64,000 bases of DNA from Emticicia sp051209875 (GCF_051209875.1 NZ_JBNTQY010000001.1:806001-870000), one strand, 5' to 3'; positions 34,195-43,863 are shown, counted from the first letter of the stretch. A program made the numbers and translations. Notes: generated by a model from the sequence alone, not told the origin.

Positions 34195-34929
34195 TATATC
34201 AGTTTGAATGTAAATATTGAAAACTAAGCTATGATATGTAAGTCTTTAAAAGGTAAATAATTTGAGTTAAATGCAAATGTTGTTTTGTAATCTATAACTT
34301 ACACAGTGGTTGACTTGTATCTATTGATAATCAACTACTTAATTGGCTAATACAAAGAAATTTTAGGCTATTTCCTTGATTCCTAACTTCATAAAGAAGC
34401 AAAAATGAATACTGATTAAAATTGCTAAAAATTTGTGTCAAAAAGAAGAAAAAAAAGGTGTTTTTTTTACTAATTTGGAACAAATACGCTAACAATTTTT
34501 AAATTATGAAAGGGTGGCTTAGTATCGGAATAATTTAAATTTATATTTTTGATGTGGACTGTATAATTGAGAACTACTTAATATTTAGAAAATATAGCAT
34601 CAAAAATTTTGCCAAAATTTCATTGTTAGAGTTATTTAATTTGAATTGAAATTTTAAGTTTTTAATCGGAGGAAATAAGTATAAAAATGTGATTAAAATA
34701 AACAAATATACCGCTTAAATGATTTTTAATTATCTGTTGGCTCATAAATTGCTTAGAAAAAAGAAAAGATTATAGATTTTTTTTCGCAATATGTTTGGCA
34801 TATCTTCTAGTAGCGACCATTTTATTTGCTATTAAAATATTCAAACCATTATTTTTCATTAGTATAATGAATCTTGTGAATATAATTTTTAAATTGCATT
34901 CCTAAATTTTTTCTATTCACCTTTATAGC
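34195..34929. other. Long divergent intergenic region
   Basis: A 735-bp gap, the longest in the window, between the leftward polysaccharide operon and the rightward FIST-kinase pair. It is very AT-rich with poly-T and poly-A runs and several TTTG words. A TATTTTTG (34544-34551) fits TAnnTTTG but lacks a -33 partner. I find no gene, repeat or terminator that I can support. It must contain the two divergent promoters and could hold regulatory sites. Confidence 0.5.
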
Positions 34930-36069
34930 ATGAAAACACAGCAGAAATCCTTTAGTGCCAATCAATGGCATGCAGTGTCTGAATCTGAAAATTTTAACCC
35001 ATTAAATGCCCAATTAGTATTGGCTTTTGGTGAGCGAAAGTGTTTAGAACTTACCCAACCTTATGACTATATCAAGAGTTTGTATCCTACAGCTGAAATA
35101 GTTATAAATTCTACATCAGGTGAAATTTACGGAGATTCTGTTCATAGTGGCACAATAATCGTCACAGCAATTGAATTTGAGAAAACGACTGTTCGTGCGG
35201 TAGAAATTCCAATTGAAAATTATTTGCAAAGTGCGAAAGCAGGTGAAGAAATTGCTGATGCTTTGATGAATGATGATTTGGCTACGATTTTCATTGTCTC
35301 GGATGGGGCTAAAGTAAATGGTAGTGCCTTGATTGCTGCTTTGAATGAAAAGACTAAGAATAAAATACAAATTTCGGGTGGTTTAGCAGGAGATGATGCT
35401 CGCTTTGAAAAAACATTGGTTGGGCTTAACCAAAATCCTGTGGAAGGAAAAATTGTAGGAATAGGTTTATACGGAAAAAAATTACGAATTGGACATGGAA
35501 CTTTGGGTGGATGGGATGGATTTGGACCTGAAAGAGAAGTTACCATGTCAGAGTACAATGTATTGTATAAAATTAATGATAAAGCTGCCTTGGATGTGTA
35601 CAAGGAGTACTTGGGAAAATATGCCGATGAATTACCAGGAGCTGCCTTATTATTCCCGTTATCAATGAGAGAAAATGAAGATGATGAACCTGTAGTTCGT
35701 ACCATTCTTTCGATTGATGAAGCTAATAAAAGTATGACATTTGCTGGCGAAATGCCTAAAGGTGCGTTAGTGAGATTTATGAAAGCAAATCTCGACCGAT
35801 TGATTGACGCTTCGGGAACTGCCGCTCAAAGTTCATTAGAACCTTTTGAAGAAGCACCTGAATTAGCAATATTGGTAAGCTGTGTTGGACGAAAATTGGT
35901 CTTAGGACAACGTACTGAAGAAGAAGTAGAAGCTGCTCGTGAAATTTTTGGTGAGAAAACGACCATGACAGGTTTCTATTCTTATGGTGAAATTTCCTCA
36001 CAAAATGCCAATGCTCGTTGCGAATTACACAATCAAACGATGACAATTACAACCATTTCTGAAAAATAA
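34930..36069 (+). CDS. FIST-domain sensory protein
   Basis: A 379-residue protein with FIST_N (about 25-190: LVLAFGERKCLE, AEIVINSTSGEIYGDSVHSG, TIFIVSDGAKVNGSALIAAL, ISGGLAGDDARFEKTLVG) and FIST_C (about 220-360: YNVLYKINDKAALDVYKEYLG, AALLFPLSMR, AILVSCVGRKLVLGQRTEEE, GFYSYGEISSQNA). FIST domains bind small ligands, probably amino acids (family knowledge), and usually partner with signalling proteins. No output domain is attached. The hybrid kinase gene follows after 6 bp, so the FIST protein is very likely its sensor. Confidence 0.92.
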   Translation: MKTQQKSFSANQWHAVSESENFNPLNAQLVLAFGERKCLELTQPYDYIKSLYPTAEIVINSTSGEIYGDSVHSGTIIVTAIEFEKTTVRAVEIPIENYLQSAKAGEEIADALMNDDLATIFIVSDGAKVNGSALIAALNEKTKNKIQISGGLAGDDARFEKTLVGLNQNPVEGKIVGIGLYGKKLRIGHGTLGGWDGFGPEREVTMSEYNVLYKINDKAALDVYKEYLGKYADELPGAALLFPLSMRENEDDEPVVRTILSIDEANKSMTFAGEMPKGALVRFMKANLDRLIDASGTAAQSSLEPFEEAPELAILVSCVGRKLVLGQRTEEEVEAAREIFGEKTTMTGFYSYGEISSQNANARCELHNQTMTITTISEK

Positions 36070-36075
36070 TCTTTT

Positions 36076-37602
36076 ATGAATAATACTGAACTTCATCGTT
36101 TACTGGCAAAACAGATTAGTAAATACCTGTCAGAAGACTATTTAACGCATGAAAAGTTTCAAAGTTTTGTAAAGGCAGTTAATGATTCTTACCTCAATTT
36201 TGAAAGAGATAAAGAATTATTTGAACATTCATCTCAACTTAATGAAAAAGAATATGCAGAGGTGAACGCCAAGTTAAAAAAAGAAATCAAGCAGAGACGA
36301 TTATCAGTTGAAAAGCTGATTGAAGCTATTCGCTCGCTTGAAGTTCAAGAAGGATTGCATACAGAATCATTAGACTCTAATAATTTACTTAGTTTAGTTG
36401 ATTTCTTGCAAATTCAAATTGATAATCGAAAACAGATAGAGATAGAATTACGTAAATCGAAAGAAGCTGCTGAACAGGCTACCCAAGCAAAATCTGAATT
36501 TCTTTCGATGATGAGTCATGAAATTAGAACGCCACTCAATGCAATTGTGGGGCTTACATATCTCATGCAACAAGAGGAAATGAGTGAAAATATGGCAGAA
36601 AATCTCAAGATTTTGCAATTTTCAACAGATAATTTGCATGTTTTGATTAATGATATTTTGGATTTTAGTAAGATAGAGGCTGGTAAAGTTGAGTTAGAAC
36701 GTATTTCATTTGATTTTAAACAATTGATATCTAATATCAAAAAAGCCAATCAGGTTAAAGCTGAAGAGAAGGGAAATAAAATAAGGTTGATGATTGATGA
36801 TGATGTGCCTAATGTTGTCATCGGAGACTCACTTCGCTTGGGGCAAATTATTTCAAATTTAGTATCAAATGCTGTGAAATTTACCAGAAATGGGAGTATT
36901 ACTGTTGAGCTTGCCTGTTTAAGAAAATTTGATAATCGTGTAGCGATGGAGGTTTCGGTGGCAGATACGGGTATCGGTATTCCTTTGGAGAAACAAGCAT
37001 TGATTTTTGAAAAATTTACGCAGGCAAATTCAGAAACCACTCGACAATTTGGGGGAACTGGCTTGGGCTTGGTGATTACAAAAAAACTTTTAGAACTTTA
37101 TGATAGCGAAATTCAACTTGAAAGTGAAGCGGGGAAAGGAGCAAAGTTCTTTTTTACAATCGAACTTGAAATTGGATCAGAACTAAAAAATAAAGCATCT
37201 GAAGGCTCAAATGAGCTGCTCAACGAAAATACGTTGAAAGGTGTTAGAATATTATTGGTTGAAGATTATCCTATCAATATAAAAGTAGCGACTAAGTTTT
37301 TAGAAAGATGGCAAGTCGAGCTTGATGTGGCTGAAAATGGTCTTATAGCTACCGAAAAACATGAAAAAGGTAGGTATGATGTTATTTTGATGGATATTCA
37401 AATGCCAGTAATGGATGGTTACTCAGCCGCAGAAAAAATTAGAGAGGTAGATAGTGAGGTGCCTATCATAGCACTTACTGCTTCGGCAACCTTTACCAAT
37501 CAAGACCGAGCATTTATTGTAGGAATGAATGATTATGTAACAAAACCATTTAATCCAAAAGAATTGTACCAAAAAATAGCTAAATATAGCTTTAGAGATT
37601 AG
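36076..37602 (+). CDS. Hybrid histidine kinase partner of the FIST protein
   Basis: A 508-residue cytosolic kinase without its own recognised sensor domain. An N-terminal helical/coiled-coil region (about 1-130; ELLEHSSQLNEKEYAEVNAKL, LKKEIKQRRLSVEKLIEAI) is followed by HisKA with His148 (MMSHEIRTPLNAIVGLTYL), HATPase (NAVKFTRNGSITVE, GTGLGLVITKKLLEL) and a receiver domain with Asp440 (VILMDIQMPVMDGYSAAEK). FIST proteins frequently pair with kinases whose N-terminus has such a helical bundle, the probable docking element. The two genes are 6 bp apart. A terminator closes the operon. Confidence 0.94.
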   Translation: MNNTELHRLLAKQISKYLSEDYLTHEKFQSFVKAVNDSYLNFERDKELFEHSSQLNEKEYAEVNAKLKKEIKQRRLSVEKLIEAIRSLEVQEGLHTESLDSNNLLSLVDFLQIQIDNRKQIEIELRKSKEAAEQATQAKSEFLSMMSHEIRTPLNAIVGLTYLMQQEEMSENMAENLKILQFSTDNLHVLINDILDFSKIEAGKVELERISFDFKQLISNIKKANQVKAEEKGNKIRLMIDDDVPNVVIGDSLRLGQIISNLVSNAVKFTRNGSITVELACLRKFDNRVAMEVSVADTGIGIPLEKQALIFEKFTQANSETTRQFGGTGLGLVITKKLLELYDSEIQLESEAGKGAKFFFTIELEIGSELKNKASEGSNELLNENTLKGVRILLVEDYPINIKVATKFLERWQVELDVAENGLIATEKHEKGRYDVILMDIQMPVMDGYSAAEKIREVDSEVPIIALTASATFTNQDRAFIVGMNDYVTKPFNPKELYQKIAKYSFRD

Positions 37603-37640
37603 ATAATTGGATTTAGACTCCTACTTTTATGAGAGTATTT

Positions 37641-37671
37641 AGTGTGTTAAATTTTTAGCACACTTTTTTTA
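37641..37671 (+). terminator. Rho-independent terminator after FIST kinase gene
   Basis: A 10-bp stem with one G-T pair (agtgtgttaa at 37641-37650 with ttagcacact at 37655-37664) and a run of seven T. Confidence 0.85.
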
Positions 37672-37688
37672 TGCTTAGTATGTAGCTA

Positions 37689-38378
37689 TTAAAGCATGTT
37701 TAATTTATTCAATAGTTCTGGTTTATTGGCTCTGCTAATCGGAATTACTTTATTGCTTACTACTAAATTATTTTCTTCAATATCTACAATCTTATCAAGA
37801 TGTACAATAAATGAGCGATGAACCCGCAAGAAACAATTGCCTAACTTCTCTTCCAAATATTTCATGGTAGTATGGACGATATAAGACTGTCTTTGGGTAA
37901 TAATGTTGACATAATCACCAATATTTTCGATATATAAAATATCAGAATAAGCTAAACGGATATACCTGCCATCAATTTTAACATAAATTTCTTCTCTTTC
38001 GGGAGATGTTGTTGTTTTACGATTATTAAGCTCTAACACTTTCTCAACTGCCATTTTGAAACGAGGCATTGTAATTGGCTTCTGGATATAATCAGTTACT
38101 TGATATTGGTAGGCTTCAAAAGCATATTCAACTTTGCTGGTGGTCATAATTACCTGTGGCATTGACGTTAGGTTCTTTAGCAAATCAAACCCTGATAGGC
38201 CAGGCATTTCTACATCAAGCCAAATAATATCAATAGGTTCTTTTGATAAAAACTGCAAAGCATCTTCTACATTTTCAAAAACACCTATTAAATTGAGCGA
38301 ATCATCTTGTTCGCAAAGTCTTTGTAAAGACTTGCGAGCCATTAGCTCATCATCAACAATAATACATTTTAGTTTCAT
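37689..38378 (-). CDS. LytTR-family response regulator
   Basis: A 229-residue regulator: N-terminal receiver with Asp9/Asp10 (IIVDDELMA), phospho-acceptor Asp55 (IIWLDVEMPGLSGFDLL) and Lys in YIQKPITM, then a LytTR DNA-binding domain (about 125-225) with EIYVKIDGRYIRLAYSDILYIENIGDYVNI and NCFLRVHRSFIVHLDKI. LytTR regulators bind direct repeats and commonly control extracellular polysaccharide or virulence functions. It lies 43 bp after the hybrid kinase gene and is its likely partner. It faces the FIST kinase gene convergently. Confidence 0.95.
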   Translation of the reverse strand: MKLKCIIVDDELMARKSLQRLCEQDDSLNLIGVFENVEDALQFLSKEPIDIIWLDVEMPGLSGFDLLKNLTSMPQVIMTTSKVEYAFEAYQYQVTDYIQKPITMPRFKMAVEKVLELNNRKTTTSPEREEIYVKIDGRYIRLAYSDILYIENIGDYVNIITQRQSYIVHTTMKYLEEKLGNCFLRVHRSFIVHLDKIVDIEENNLVVSNKVIPISRANKPELLNKLNML

Positions 38379-38421
38379 AATTTTATGCCCGAATCTTCGG
38401 AATACTCGTAAAAAAGAAAAC

Positions 38422-41265
38422 TTATTTTGTAAATTTGGTCAATTCTTCTTCTAAAATCGGAATACCTTGTTCGAGCATTACTTGGAAATCATTCCATAGT
38501 AATCTTAAGGTGTTGGCGTCGGGTGTTTCTTTGGCTATTTTTTCAATTTCGTGCATTTGTGTTTCTAATGTTGTCAATCCAACCATCCCAAGCGTTGGTT
38601 TTAGTTTATGTGCAGAAGTTCCTAAAGCCGCCCAATCTTGTTTATTTAATAATTCATTGACAACCAAGAAATCTGGCAGAACGTCACTCAAAAATGTTTG
38701 AAACATATCGGCAGCGTATTCTTTATCATTACCATAAAGCTGAGTCAGGCGATTATAATCAAGCAAAGAATTACCTTTAAGAGAGCTTTTAATGGCTAAT
38801 TTTGAACTATTAACATAATTCTGTATAGTATTAAGTAGATTATTAGGTGCGAATGGTTTTGAAATAAAATCATTCATTCCTACCGAAAGTGCTTTGCTTT
38901 TTTGGTCAAGCATAGCCGATGCCGTAAGAGCTATGATTGGAATATTTTGATTAGGCCCTTTGGTATTGCGTATCTTAATGGTTGCTTCGTAGCCATCCAT
39001 GTTTGGCATTTGGATATCCATTAAAATAATATCATACTGCTCTCTTTGTGCCTTTTCAACGGCCTTTCTTCCATCTGATGCAATAGAAAAATTAATATTC
39101 CATTTGTTAAGTAAACTACTGATATACTTTTGATTCATAATGTTATCTTCAGCAACCAAGATTTTGCAGCCTTCAATACTGGTTGGTGCCGACTGGATTT
39201 CATTATTATTTTGAACTATTTCAATATCTGATTTTTCAAATGGAAGTGTAAATGTAAATGTTGTGCCTTCACCTTCTTTACTTTTTACAGAAATTGTTCC
39301 GCCTTGTAATTCAACCAATTGTTTAGAAATAGCCAAACCTAAGCCAGTTCCTTTGTGTTTATGCCCATGAGCATTAATTTGTTTGAATTTTTGGAAGATT
39401 AGCTCTTGTTTATCTTGAGGAATACCACTTCCTGTATCAGATACCTTGAATTCAATCCACGTGATATAATCTTCTTGTCTTTTTAACTTGACAGTAATAT
39501 CAATAGAGCCTTCTTCTGTGAATTTTTCAGAATTGCCAAGGATATTTAATAAAATTTGATTCAAAATTAGGTCATCACCTATATAATTGCCCGAAATTTT
39601 GGCATCAATCATTAAGTTTAATTCAATTGGACGACCTTCAAGTTTTATTTGGAAAACCCTTTGGTTGGTACGAAGTAATCCTATTAAATCAAAATTATGT
39701 TTATGTACCTCAATGCGGCCCGCTTCAATTTTTGCCATGTCAAGTAAGTCTGTAATGAGGCTCAATAAAAAATCTGCTGAAGTTTTAAGAATATCTAAAT
39801 ATTCGTATTGTTGTTTGTCAGGTCGAGTGTCAAATAATAAATGAGTCATGCCAATGATAGCATTGAGAGGCGTACGAATTTCGTGACTCATATTGGCCAA
39901 AAACTGTTTTTCGGCTTGTCGAGCATCTTCTGCAATTTGTTTTGCTTGGGCAAGCTCTTGTTCAAGAGTTTTTCGCTCGGTAATATCATAGTGAATTCCT
40001 AATGAACCAACGACAACACCATTTTCGTCAATAATAGGAGCTCCACTGATAATTACCCAAATCCGGCTACCATCTTTTTTAATTAATTGTAGTTCGTAGG
40101 AAGTGGCAACGCCTTCATTCCGTTGTTGTTGCTGTGTTTCAAGAACTTCATTAAATTCTTTTGGTAAAAATAGTTCAGAAGCAATATTGCCTATCAATTC
40201 TTCTTCGGTATAACCAACCATATTGCAAAAACGGTCATAAGCACGAATAATCACTTGATTATTATCAACCTCCATTAAGCCCAGCTCCATATTATTGATA
40301 ATCCCACGATACTTTTCTTCACTCCTACGAATGAGTTCTAAGGCTCGGTGTTGCTCAGTAATATCAGCATATTCCCATAGATGTCCTCGATAATCTCCTT
40401 CTAAATATATCGGAATATAATCTCGTTGTAAGATTCGGCCATCAGCCATTTCAAGGTTTTCTTCTACACAGATTTTTTTATCTATTAGAATTTCATTTAT
40501 CCGATCAACAAATTGTTCAGGATTGTTAAATAAATGTTTAGTATTTTCGGCTGATTCATGGCAATCAGTGCCAATAAGCGATTCAGGTTTTACAGGGATT
40601 GAAAAAATATCACAAAATAACTGATTGACAAGTATTACTTTTCTATTCTCATCTTCAACCAATACTCCCTTTTGTAGGTTGGTTATAAGTGTTGAAAGGC
40701 GAGTTTGGGTAGTTTGAAGAGAATCTTCGGTTTTTTTTCTGTCAGATACATCACGAGCAACAGCCACCATTTCGCTTACTTGATTATTGACTTCAATTAA
40801 ACGAACTGTTTGGCCAATCCATACAATATTGCCATTTTTATCTTTTACTGGGAATTCATTATAGGTACTTTCCAACCTATTTTTAAGCATTCCCTTATAG
40901 AAATTTGTTAGTTCTTCATGGTATTCTGGTAAAACAAGTTTGGTAAAATGTTGGCCAATAATTTCTTTTTCTGTGAAACCCAAGCGTTGTTCAACCACTT
41001 GATTGACAAAGGTAAAAAAACCATCAGGGGAAATTTTATAGATAATATCTTGTACAGATTCAATCAGTTCTTGGTAGCGTTTCTCTGTCTTTTGAAGTTC
41101 GGAAAAACCTATTTTTATTTGGTTCTCAAGACTATTACCGAGATGCTCAATTTGATTATTGGCTTCGGATAATTCCAATACCTTTTTCGCCAAGATTTCC
41201 TCGGCTTGCTCGCGGGCCTTACATTCCCGTTCTAACTGACGTTTAAGTAGTTCTATTTCTTCCAT
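38422..41265 (-). CDS. Hybrid histidine kinase with PAS domains, REC and HPt
   Basis: A 947-residue cytosolic kinase. I use the ATG at 41265 (MEEIELLKRQLEREC), since the start at 41286 lies inside the preceding gene. Domains: coiled coil (about 1-60), three PAS domains (about 65-180, 195-300, 320-430; KISPDGFFTFVNQVVEQRLG, VLVEDENRKVILVNQLF, IRAYDRFCNMVGYTEEE), HisKA with His461 (ANMSHEIRTPLNAIIGM), HATPase (GTGLGLAISKQLVEL), REC with Asp750 (IILMDIQMPNMDGYEA) and HPt with His886 (SAHKLKPTLGMVG). It is one base apart from the unknown small protein upstream and 43 bp from the LytTR gene downstream, forming a three-gene operon with a multi-step phosphorelay. Confidence 0.95.
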   Translation of the reverse strand: MEEIELLKRQLERECKAREQAEEILAKKVLELSEANNQIEHLGNSLENQIKIGFSELQKTEKRYQELIESVQDIIYKISPDGFFTFVNQVVEQRLGFTEKEIIGQHFTKLVLPEYHEELTNFYKGMLKNRLESTYNEFPVKDKNGNIVWIGQTVRLIEVNNQVSEMVAVARDVSDRKKTEDSLQTTQTRLSTLITNLQKGVLVEDENRKVILVNQLFCDIFSIPVKPESLIGTDCHESAENTKHLFNNPEQFVDRINEILIDKKICVEENLEMADGRILQRDYIPIYLEGDYRGHLWEYADITEQHRALELIRRSEEKYRGIINNMELGLMEVDNNQVIIRAYDRFCNMVGYTEEELIGNIASELFLPKEFNEVLETQQQQRNEGVATSYELQLIKKDGSRIWVIISGAPIIDENGVVVGSLGIHYDITERKTLEQELAQAKQIAEDARQAEKQFLANMSHEIRTPLNAIIGMTHLLFDTRPDKQQYEYLDILKTSADFLLSLITDLLDMAKIEAGRIEVHKHNFDLIGLLRTNQRVFQIKLEGRPIELNLMIDAKISGNYIGDDLILNQILLNILGNSEKFTEEGSIDITVKLKRQEDYITWIEFKVSDTGSGIPQDKQELIFQKFKQINAHGHKHKGTGLGLAISKQLVELQGGTISVKSKEGEGTTFTFTLPFEKSDIEIVQNNNEIQSAPTSIEGCKILVAEDNIMNQKYISSLLNKWNINFSIASDGRKAVEKAQREQYDIILMDIQMPNMDGYEATIKIRNTKGPNQNIPIIALTASAMLDQKSKALSVGMNDFISKPFAPNNLLNTIQNYVNSSKLAIKSSLKGNSLLDYNRLTQLYGNDKEYAADMFQTFLSDVLPDFLVVNELLNKQDWAALGTSAHKLKPTLGMVGLTTLETQMHEIEKIAKETPDANTLRLLWNDFQVMLEQGIPILEEELTKFTK

Positions 41266-41266
41266 C

Positions 41267-41728
41267 TTATTGTCGTATAAGCACAAATTTTACTAAACCA
41301 CCGTTTCTCTTTAGCGATTTTTGCATAATTGAGGTGTTTTTGATAGTATTTCCCGTAAAACTTTCTGTTAATGTATTAGCAATGCTCACCGTTTTTTGAA
41401 AAGACAAATGATTCATTACCAAATTATCAGTCCAAGATGCAGAAAAATGTGGAAGTTTCGCTTCATTATTCTTTTTGATATAATCATAGTAAGTTTTGCT
41501 AAATGTGTGGAATAAACTTTTATCAAAAGTACGAAGATAATTAGATACTAATATGGTAGATGATTTGAAATTATTAAATAAACTGACAGTGTTAGTTAAG
41601 TTATTGTCACTGACAAGTGAATAAATCCCTTTCGAGAGCGGGCAAGCGAATATACTAAGTAGTGATTGAGCTACTTTTTTATCATTGAAATATTTCTCAA
41701 CTGAATGAGCAAAAATAACAATTTTCAT
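41267..41728 (-). CDS. Small protein of unknown function, translationally linked to a hybrid kinase
   Basis: A 153-residue, basic, apparently soluble protein that I do not recognise (MKIVIFAHSVEKYFNDKKVAQ ... FHTFSKTYYDYIKKNNEAKL ... NGGLVKFVLIRQ). Secondary structure looks mixed alpha/beta, with MKIVIFAHS as a possible first beta-strand-loop of a Rossmann-like fold. No signal peptide or membrane helix is obvious. Its stop codon ends one base before the ATG of the 947-residue hybrid kinase, so the two are translationally coupled, which suggests a sensor or modulator for that kinase, as FIST is for the kinase on the other strand. Function is unknown. Confidence 0.72.
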   Translation of the reverse strand: MKIVIFAHSVEKYFNDKKVAQSLLSIFACPLSKGIYSLVSDNNLTNTVSLFNNFKSSTILVSNYLRTFDKSLFHTFSKTYYDYIKKNNEAKLPHFSASWTDNLVMNHLSFQKTVSIANTLTESFTGNTIKNTSIMQKSLKRNGGLVKFVLIRQ

Positions 41729-41784
41729 GGTTTATTGATGGAAAGAATAGTAAGTCTTAGCTATAAATAGTAGGCAAACTTGAA

Positions 41785-42864
41785 TCAAGAATGCCGTTTT
41801 TTCACTACATCAATATGGTCAAAATCCCCCAATAAAAATCCATAGGGTCTTAAATCCTCAATTGAGTCAAAAATTACTTTAATAATAGCTGTAATTGGTA
41901 AAGCAAGAACCAAGCCACCTATGCCCCAAAGGTTACCAAAAATTATTAAGGCGATAATCGCCGCCATAGAATTGACACTTACCTTTGAACCAACGATGTA
42001 TGGAGTGATGAAATTACCCTCTAACATTTGAATACCAAAGAAAAGTGCCGCTACTCCAAGAGCATACCAAGCCGAATCTTTTGTAATCAAAGCAAAGAGC
42101 ATAGGCAATAATGAGCCAATCGCTATACCAATATATGGAATTAGTACCAAAAATGAAGCCAAAAATCCGAAAAATATTGCGTGTTCAATATCTAACAGAT
42201 ATAAGCCCAGTGTATTCAATGTACCAATAATACCAATAACCATGCCTAAACCAACTACGTAATTGATAACAACATCTTTTACCTTTTTTAAAACAACATC
42301 AATTCGATGACTACTGACTGATTTAAAGATTTTATAAAAAAATACACGAATGAAATCTCGATAAAGTAAAAGCAAAAAGATATACAAGGGAATAATCGTC
42401 AAATTGCCAAGCAAACCGGTGGTTGTAGAGAGTGTATTGCCAATGATGCCACTGTTATTTTTCAAAAATTCGGTTAAATATTTTTGTCCTTCTACTTTCT
42501 GTTGTGTACGACTTATATGAAAATTTCGGCGAATTAAAATTTGACCTTTTCGATACCATACTTCAGCCTTTTCAGTGAGTTGGGGCAAAACTTCTTCTAA
42601 ATCCATGATTTGAATATACACGATATAGAAAAGCAAAGAAAGAATACTTAATGTAAACAAAATGGCAACGCTAATAGACAACCATCGAGGAAACCTGTGC
42701 CTTTCGAGGAATTGGCAAAGAGGCATCAAAAGTAAGGCAAAAATGACCGAAAAAATAAGTGGAATAAGCAAATCAGAAAGGATGTACATGCCATAAATAA
42801 TTATAACCAATGAAATTAGAATGTAGGCAAGGCGAGCATTAAATGGTTGTTGATAAGGCTTCAT
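41785..42864 (-). CDS. AI-2E family transporter
   Basis: A 359-residue polytopic protein with the AI-2E (PerM/YdiK) pattern: two N-terminal helices (LAYILISLVIIIYGMYILSD, LIPLIFSVIFALLLMPLCQF), a soluble helical segment (about 85-150) and five to six C-terminal helices including LASFLVLIPYIGIAIGSLLPM, NFITPYIVGSKVSVNSMAAI and GGLVLALPITAIIKVIFDSI. The family exports AI-2 in one member and does Na+/H+ exchange in others; the name does not prove the substrate. It is 56 bp before the small unknown protein gene in the same direction and could be in the same operon. Confidence 0.92.
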   Translation of the reverse strand: MKPYQQPFNARLAYILISLVIIIYGMYILSDLLIPLIFSVIFALLLMPLCQFLERHRFPRWLSISVAILFTLSILSLLFYIVYIQIMDLEEVLPQLTEKAEVWYRKGQILIRRNFHISRTQQKVEGQKYLTEFLKNNSGIIGNTLSTTTGLLGNLTIIPLYIFLLLLYRDFIRVFFYKIFKSVSSHRIDVVLKKVKDVVINYVVGLGMVIGIIGTLNTLGLYLLDIEHAIFFGFLASFLVLIPYIGIAIGSLLPMLFALITKDSAWYALGVAALFFGIQMLEGNFITPYIVGSKVSVNSMAAIIALIIFGNLWGIGGLVLALPITAIIKVIFDSIEDLRPYGFLLGDFDHIDVVKKRHS

Positions 42865-42996
42865 GGTTTTTGCACGTCATTTTTGATGTTTTATAATATT
42901 TCAATCTATTTATAAATAGGTTTTTCCAAAATTAACTAACTTGTTGCCTAAATTCAAACTTTTCTTGGACGATTTATAAATTCATTTCACAATTCT

Positions 42997-43830
42997 ATGT
43001 TTCTCTATAAATTTTATATGTTTTTATTTTCGTTGAAAATTGCAACTTGTAATTGTTATACCGAAATTCACAAGAGTGGTTTTCATAAAGCCAAGTCTCA
43101 ATATAATATTATACAAACAGGACGAATGCCAACTTGTATTAACGAAAATTCTGGACTTGCCCGTGCTTGGCAAGATGATTTCTATTGGACACACAACGAC
43201 AGTGGAGGAAATGCAGAGCTATACATGATTAATAATAAAGGCAGAATTTTTGATACACTATTTGTGAATGACTCAAAAAATATTGATTGGGAAGACTTAA
43301 CAAAAGACGATAAAGGCAATATCTATGTGGGTGATTTTGGTAATAATAGCCAAGCTCGTAAAGATTTATGTATTTATAAACATCGAAATGGGAAAACTGA
43401 AAAAATAACTTTTCATTATGGCAACCAAGATCATTTTCCTGCTAAACAAAAAGTTTTTGATTGTGAAGCTTTTTTTTGGTATGCAGGAAAACTCTATCTT
43501 TTCTCAAAAGATTGGTCGAAAAATCACCAAACGCAACTCTATGTTTTGCCTGACCAAGCAGGAGATTATATGCTTTTGCCCGAACAAAGTATTTTTATTA
43601 AAAGCCCCGTTACTGCCGCTGATGTAAGTCCAAATGGTAAAGAATTTGCTTTGCTTACTTATGGGAAAATCTTTGTTTTTGAGATTGCTAATGGCAAAAT
43701 AGATTTCTCTAAACCTAAATCTTGTATAAAAATCGGGCGTAATCAGATGGAAGCATTGGCTTATACAAATGATACTGATTTTGTCATGACTAATGAGCAA
43801 CGAAAGATTTATTTGGTGAAAAAGAAGTAA
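42997..43830 (+). CDS. Secreted beta-propeller-like protein, unknown function
   Basis: A 277-residue protein with an N-terminal hydrophobic leader (MFLYKFYMFLFSLKIATCNC; possible lipoprotein Cys at 18 or 20). The mature part shows repeats like GLARAWQDDFYWTHNDSGGNAELY, NIDWEDLTKDDKGNIYVGDFGNN, VFDCEAFFWYAGKLYLFSKDW and DVSPNGKEFALLTYGKIFVF, which fits a beta-propeller of NHL/SdiA-regulated-like type with an Asp-rich top surface. The alternative start at 43018 would shorten the leader. Function is unknown; it is followed closely by an Uma2-like gene on the same strand. Confidence 0.8.
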   Translation: MFLYKFYMFLFSLKIATCNCYTEIHKSGFHKAKSQYNIIQTGRMPTCINENSGLARAWQDDFYWTHNDSGGNAELYMINNKGRIFDTLFVNDSKNIDWEDLTKDDKGNIYVGDFGNNSQARKDLCIYKHRNGKTEKITFHYGNQDHFPAKQKVFDCEAFFWYAGKLYLFSKDWSKNHQTQLYVLPDQAGDYMLLPEQSIFIKSPVTAADVSPNGKEFALLTYGKIFVFEIANGKIDFSKPKSCIKIGRNQMEALAYTNDTDFVMTNEQRKIYLVKKK

Positions 43831-43863
43831 AGTTTTTATTGTATATTGGCATAAAATTTAAAA

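Noticed and set aside
34501..34560. TATTTTTG at 34544 as a promoter of the FIST operon
   Set aside because: It lies almost 380 bp before the start and has no TTTG at the right distance upstream; such words are common in AT-rich spacers.
35220..35705. 161-residue minus-strand frame inside the FIST gene
   Set aside because: It is antisense to conserved FIST blocks and shows Ser/Pro-rich low-complexity text without family signals.
38435..38701. 88-residue plus-strand frame inside the HPt region of the hybrid kinase
   Set aside because: Antisense overlap with the HPt domain; no start signal or homology-like pattern.
41266..41286. Upstream start (41286) for the hybrid kinase
   Set aside because: It overlaps the end of the preceding gene by 18 bp and adds a non-conserved leader; the ATG at 41265 begins a plausible coiled coil.
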